Assembly (NCBI RefSeq): GCF_946479715.1
Contig: NZ_CAMLHF010000058.1
Span: forward strand, 1 to 26,662
Length of the DNA: 26,662 bases
Reading direction: 5' to 3'
DNA from: an uncultured Pedobacter sp.
GTDB taxonomy: Bacteria > Bacteroidota > Bacteroidia > Sphingobacteriales > Sphingobacteriaceae
Shown: positions 24,402-26,662 of the stretch, piece after piece
Layout: each line of letters starts with the position of its first letter
Position numbering within the stretch: the stretch's first letter is position 1
Made by a program: the position numbers and the translations under genes
Notes under the pieces: model-generated
The model's input: only the letters and a program-made list of their open reading frames with translations
Told to the model about the DNA's origin: nothing
The model's database searches: none

Positions 24402-24930
24402 AGCTAACATACTTCCTTTCATTATACTTTACTTCTAAAGCACCAGCTTCTTTTAATAAATCATCTATCTTACTGTGCTCAGCATTTTCTTTTGCATCAA
24501 TAGCAATAATAAACCTGTCATTTGTTGCTCTTAAATCCATTACTCTTGGAGCTCTTCCCGGAAACAAATGGGTTGAAGCATAGTAAGAACCAACCAGACC
24601 AAAAGCACAAAATAAGATGGTAAGCTCAAACGTAATTGGAATAAAATCCGGTAATGCGAAATGCGGTTTTCCACCAATATTAATTGGCCAATCATACGCT
24701 GCAGCAAAGTACACGAATGACAACATGGTCATTGTACCAGTAATTCCAAAAAAGAAAGCTGCTATATCCAACCTTGAACGTTTAACACCAAGCTTTGCCT
24801 CAATACCATGGATTGGCATTGGTGTATAAACATCATGTATCTTAATGTTATTATCCTGCAATTTTTGAATTCCATGCATCATTTCATCAGGATCACCAAA
24901 ACTGCCTAAAATATATTTGATATTATTCAT
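24394..24930 (-). CDS. actD: alternative complex III subunit ActD (DUF3341)
   Basis: This 178-residue DUF3341 protein has a small cytoplasmic alpha/beta domain (about 1-50, with the YTPMPIHGIE stretch), two membrane helices at about 57-79 and 98-120, the family loop WPINIGGKPHFALPDFIPITFELT between them, and a short C-terminal domain that resembles a second alpha/beta unit. ActD is a structural subunit of alternative complex III without cofactors. It begins 2 bp after the actC stop and its 3' end overlaps actE by 8 bp, so the genes are probably translationally coupled. Confidence 0.95.
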   Translation of the reverse strand: MNNIKYILGSFGDPDEMMHGIQKLQDNNIKIHDVYTPMPIHGIEAKLGVKRSRLDIAAFFFGITGTMTMLSFVYFAAAYDWPINIGGKPHFALPDFIPITFELTILFCAFGLVGSYYASTHLFPGRAPRVMDLRATNDRFIIAIDAKENAEHSKIDDLLKEAGALEVKYNERKYVSYE

Positions 24931-24932
24931 TG

Positions 24933-26405
24933 TTATATTTTTGCGTAATCTTCTTGTTTAACACTATCAAATTTCTCTAAAGACTCAATGTATTCTGCTA
25001 CATGTTCTTTTTCAAGATGTCCTTCTTTAATCTGCTCCAATTTAGCTTGCTCACTAGCACTCTTAAGTAGTAGTTTAACCTCTGCTATAGCAATAGAAGG
25101 CAATACTCTTAAGAACAATAAGAACAATGTAAAGAACACACCTATAGATCCTACGAACACACTTACGTCAACCCAAGATGGATAGAACATAGCCCAGCTC
25201 GATGGTAGGTAATCACGGTGCAATGAAGTTACAATGATTACGAAACGCTCAAACCACATACCTATATTTACTACAATAGATAAGATCCAGGTAGCTGCAA
25301 TACTGGTACGGATCTTTTTGAACCATAACAACTGCGGAGAAATTACGTTGCATGTCATCATCATCCAGTATGCCCACCAGTAAGGTCCTGTTGAACGGTT
25401 GATGAAAGCATATTGCTCATATTCAGAACCTGAGTACCAGGCAATGAAGAATTCTGTTAAATAAGCCACACCTACGATAGATCCAGTTAAGATGATGATT
25501 TTATTCATCGACTCAATGTGGAACATGGTGATGTAGTTCTCAAGACCTAATACTTTACGTGCAACCAATAATAAGGTTAACACCATCGCAAATCCTGAGA
25601 AGATCGCCCCTGCCACGAAATAAGGAGGGAAGATTGTAGTGTGCCACCCTGGAATTACTGAAGTTGCGAAGTCCATAGATACAATCGTGTGTACCGAAAG
25701 TACCAGAGGTGTAGAGATACCAGCTAGGATGATAGATACAGCCTCAAATCGTTGCCATGTCTTAACATTTCCTGCCCATCCAAATGACATGATTGAATAA
25801 ACTTTACGTCTTAATCCGGTTGCACGGTCACGAATAGTCGCGATATCAGGTAAAAGACCTGTATACCAGAATAAAAGTGATACCGAGAAATAAGTAGAGA
25901 TCGCAAACATATCCCAAACTAGCGGAGAGTTAAAGTTAACCCAAAGTGATCCGAACTGATTTGGTAATGGAAGTACCCAATATGCTAACCATGGTCTACC
26001 CATGTGAGATACAACATATGTAGCCGCACAAATAACGGCAAATATGGTCATCGCCTCAGCAGAGCGGTTAATTGAGTTACGCCAGTTTTGACGGAAGAGT
26101 AATAATACCGCCGAAATCAACGTTCCTGCGTGACCAATACCTACCCACCATACGAAACCGGTGATATCCCATGCCCAACCTACTGTTTTATTTAAACCCC
26201 ATGCTCCGATACCGAACCAAAAGGTATAACCCACGGCTACTACCCAAAGGGTAGCACCGCAAAGTGCAATTATAAATCCAATCCACCATGCCCTGTTAGG
26301 CTTATTCTCAACTGGCATTAAAATATCATCAGTAATTTTTGCATACGTGATATTCTTGCCGGTGATTAATGGTTCTCTTAATATTGATTCGTTATGTCCT
26401 GACAT
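24933..26405 (-). CDS. actC: alternative complex III membrane subunit ActC (NrfD family)
   Basis: This 490-residue NrfD/PsrC-like protein has about ten membrane helices. It is the quinol-oxidising membrane core of alternative complex III and works with the iron-sulfur subunit ActB. Landmarks include GFVWWVGIGHAGTLISAVLL in the second helix region, the SHMGRPWLAYWVLPLPNQFG loop, SIIPGWH-like SVIPGWHTTIFPPYFVAG, and NIGMWFERFVIIVTSLHRDYLPSSW near the C-terminus, all typical of ActC. A hydrophilic tail of about 50 residues follows the last helix. It starts 23 bp after actB and ends 2 bp before actD. Confidence 0.97.
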   Translation of the reverse strand: MSGHNESILREPLITGKNITYAKITDDILMPVENKPNRAWWIGFIIALCGATLWVVAVGYTFWFGIGAWGLNKTVGWAWDITGFVWWVGIGHAGTLISAVLLLFRQNWRNSINRSAEAMTIFAVICAATYVVSHMGRPWLAYWVLPLPNQFGSLWVNFNSPLVWDMFAISTYFSVSLLFWYTGLLPDIATIRDRATGLRRKVYSIMSFGWAGNVKTWQRFEAVSIILAGISTPLVLSVHTIVSMDFATSVIPGWHTTIFPPYFVAGAIFSGFAMVLTLLLVARKVLGLENYITMFHIESMNKIIILTGSIVGVAYLTEFFIAWYSGSEYEQYAFINRSTGPYWWAYWMMMTCNVISPQLLWFKKIRTSIAATWILSIVVNIGMWFERFVIIVTSLHRDYLPSSWAMFYPSWVDVSVFVGSIGVFFTLFLLFLRVLPSIAIAEVKLLLKSASEQAKLEQIKEGHLEKEHVAEYIESLEKFDSVKQEDYAKI

Positions 26406-26428
26406 AATTTATTTTCTTTAATATCAGC

Positions 26429-26662
26429 TTACGCTTGTACTGTTGTATCTGTATTTCTAATTTTTGTCATATAACCTATACCCGGTTGTACGTTTATCTC
26501 TTCTAAAACATAGTAAATACGTTCACTACGTAATGCTTTAGATACTTCCGAGTTAGGATCGTTGCCATCTCCAAAGATGATTGCATTGGCAGAACAAGCT
26601 TGCTGACAAGCCATTTTGATATCGCCATCTTTCAACGGACGTTTTTCAATTTTAGCTTGTAA
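26429..26662 (-). CDS. actB: alternative complex III iron-sulfur subunit ActB, C-terminal 77 residues only
   Basis: The frame is open to the right edge, so this is only the last 77 residues of ActB, a protein that in this family is roughly 1,000 residues with a molybdopterin-oxidoreductase-like domain and a four-cluster iron-sulfur domain. The visible part matches the end of the iron-sulfur domain: KMACQQACSANAIIFGDGN has the last CxxxC pair, and ALRSERIYYVLEEINVQPG with GYMTKIRNT is the family C-terminus. A TTG codon at 26635 is internal, not a start. actC follows by 23 bp. ActB carries the clusters that relay electrons from quinol to the heme subunits. Confidence 0.94.
   Translation of the reverse strand, partial: LQAKIEKRPLKDGDIKMACQQACSANAIIFGDGNDPNSEVSKALRSERIYYVLEEINVQPGIGYMTKIRNTDTTVQA

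Overview
The window reads as a chromosomal stretch of a Bacteroidota bacterium, most likely Sphingobacteriaceae (Pedobacter-like). The evidence is low GC, few classical Shine-Dalgarno sites, several Bacteroidota-type -7 boxes (TAnnTTTG), and an alternative complex III cluster fused to a caa3/aa3-type oxidase cluster in the order typical of this phylum. No rRNA, tRNA, CRISPR array, insertion sequence or phage gene was seen.

Region 1 (2-4365, + strand): a tight four-gene run. It holds the 3' part of a von Willebrand A (VWA) domain protein, a MoxR/ChlI-like AAA+ ATPase, a membrane-anchored metallophosphoesterase and a UbiA-like membrane protein with a degenerate first active-site motif. Region 2 (4374-8677, - strand): an apparent operon of a predicted lipoprotein of the S9 prolyl-oligopeptidase family, a membrane sensor histidine kinase and an OmpR-type response regulator. 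The S9 protein lacks the catalytic Ser and His, so it looks like a pseudoenzyme sitting next to a two-component system. A perfect 7+7 inverted repeat lies just upstream of its candidate promoter. Region 3 (8993-11682, + strand): an exported TPR protein, a DUF4286 protein and dTDP-4-dehydrorhamnose 3,5-epimerase (rfbC). Region 4 (11683-12025): no convincing gene. It holds a block of higher GC with small palindromes and a degenerate 9-bp tandem repeat.

Region 5 (12026-26662, - strand): one long respiratory gene cluster, transcribed right to left. Alternative complex III (actB partial, actC, actD, actE, actF) oxidises menaquinol and passes electrons to the oxidase encoded next: subunit II (ctaC), subunit I (ctaD), two subunit III genes and subunit IV. 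Heme A synthesis (ctaA, ctaB) and likely assembly factors follow: a SCO-family protein with no cysteine at all, a DUF420/CtaM-like protein carrying an EF-hand-like loop, a small CxxC membrane protein and a DUF983 zinc-ribbon protein. A DUF2461 protein is translationally coupled to DUF983 (ATGA overlap), and an OmpA-family lipoprotein ends the run. A strong hairpin with a T-run sits between ctaD and ctaA and probably separates or attenuates the structural and assembly halves.

The observations most worth following up are the S9 pseudopeptidase/two-component module with its upstream dyad, the cysteine-free SCO protein encoded close to a small CAMC protein, the EF-hand-like insert in DUF420, the ctaD-ctaA terminator and the 9-bp CG-phased repeat. 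Membrane segments, domain limits and motif assignments were made by eye.
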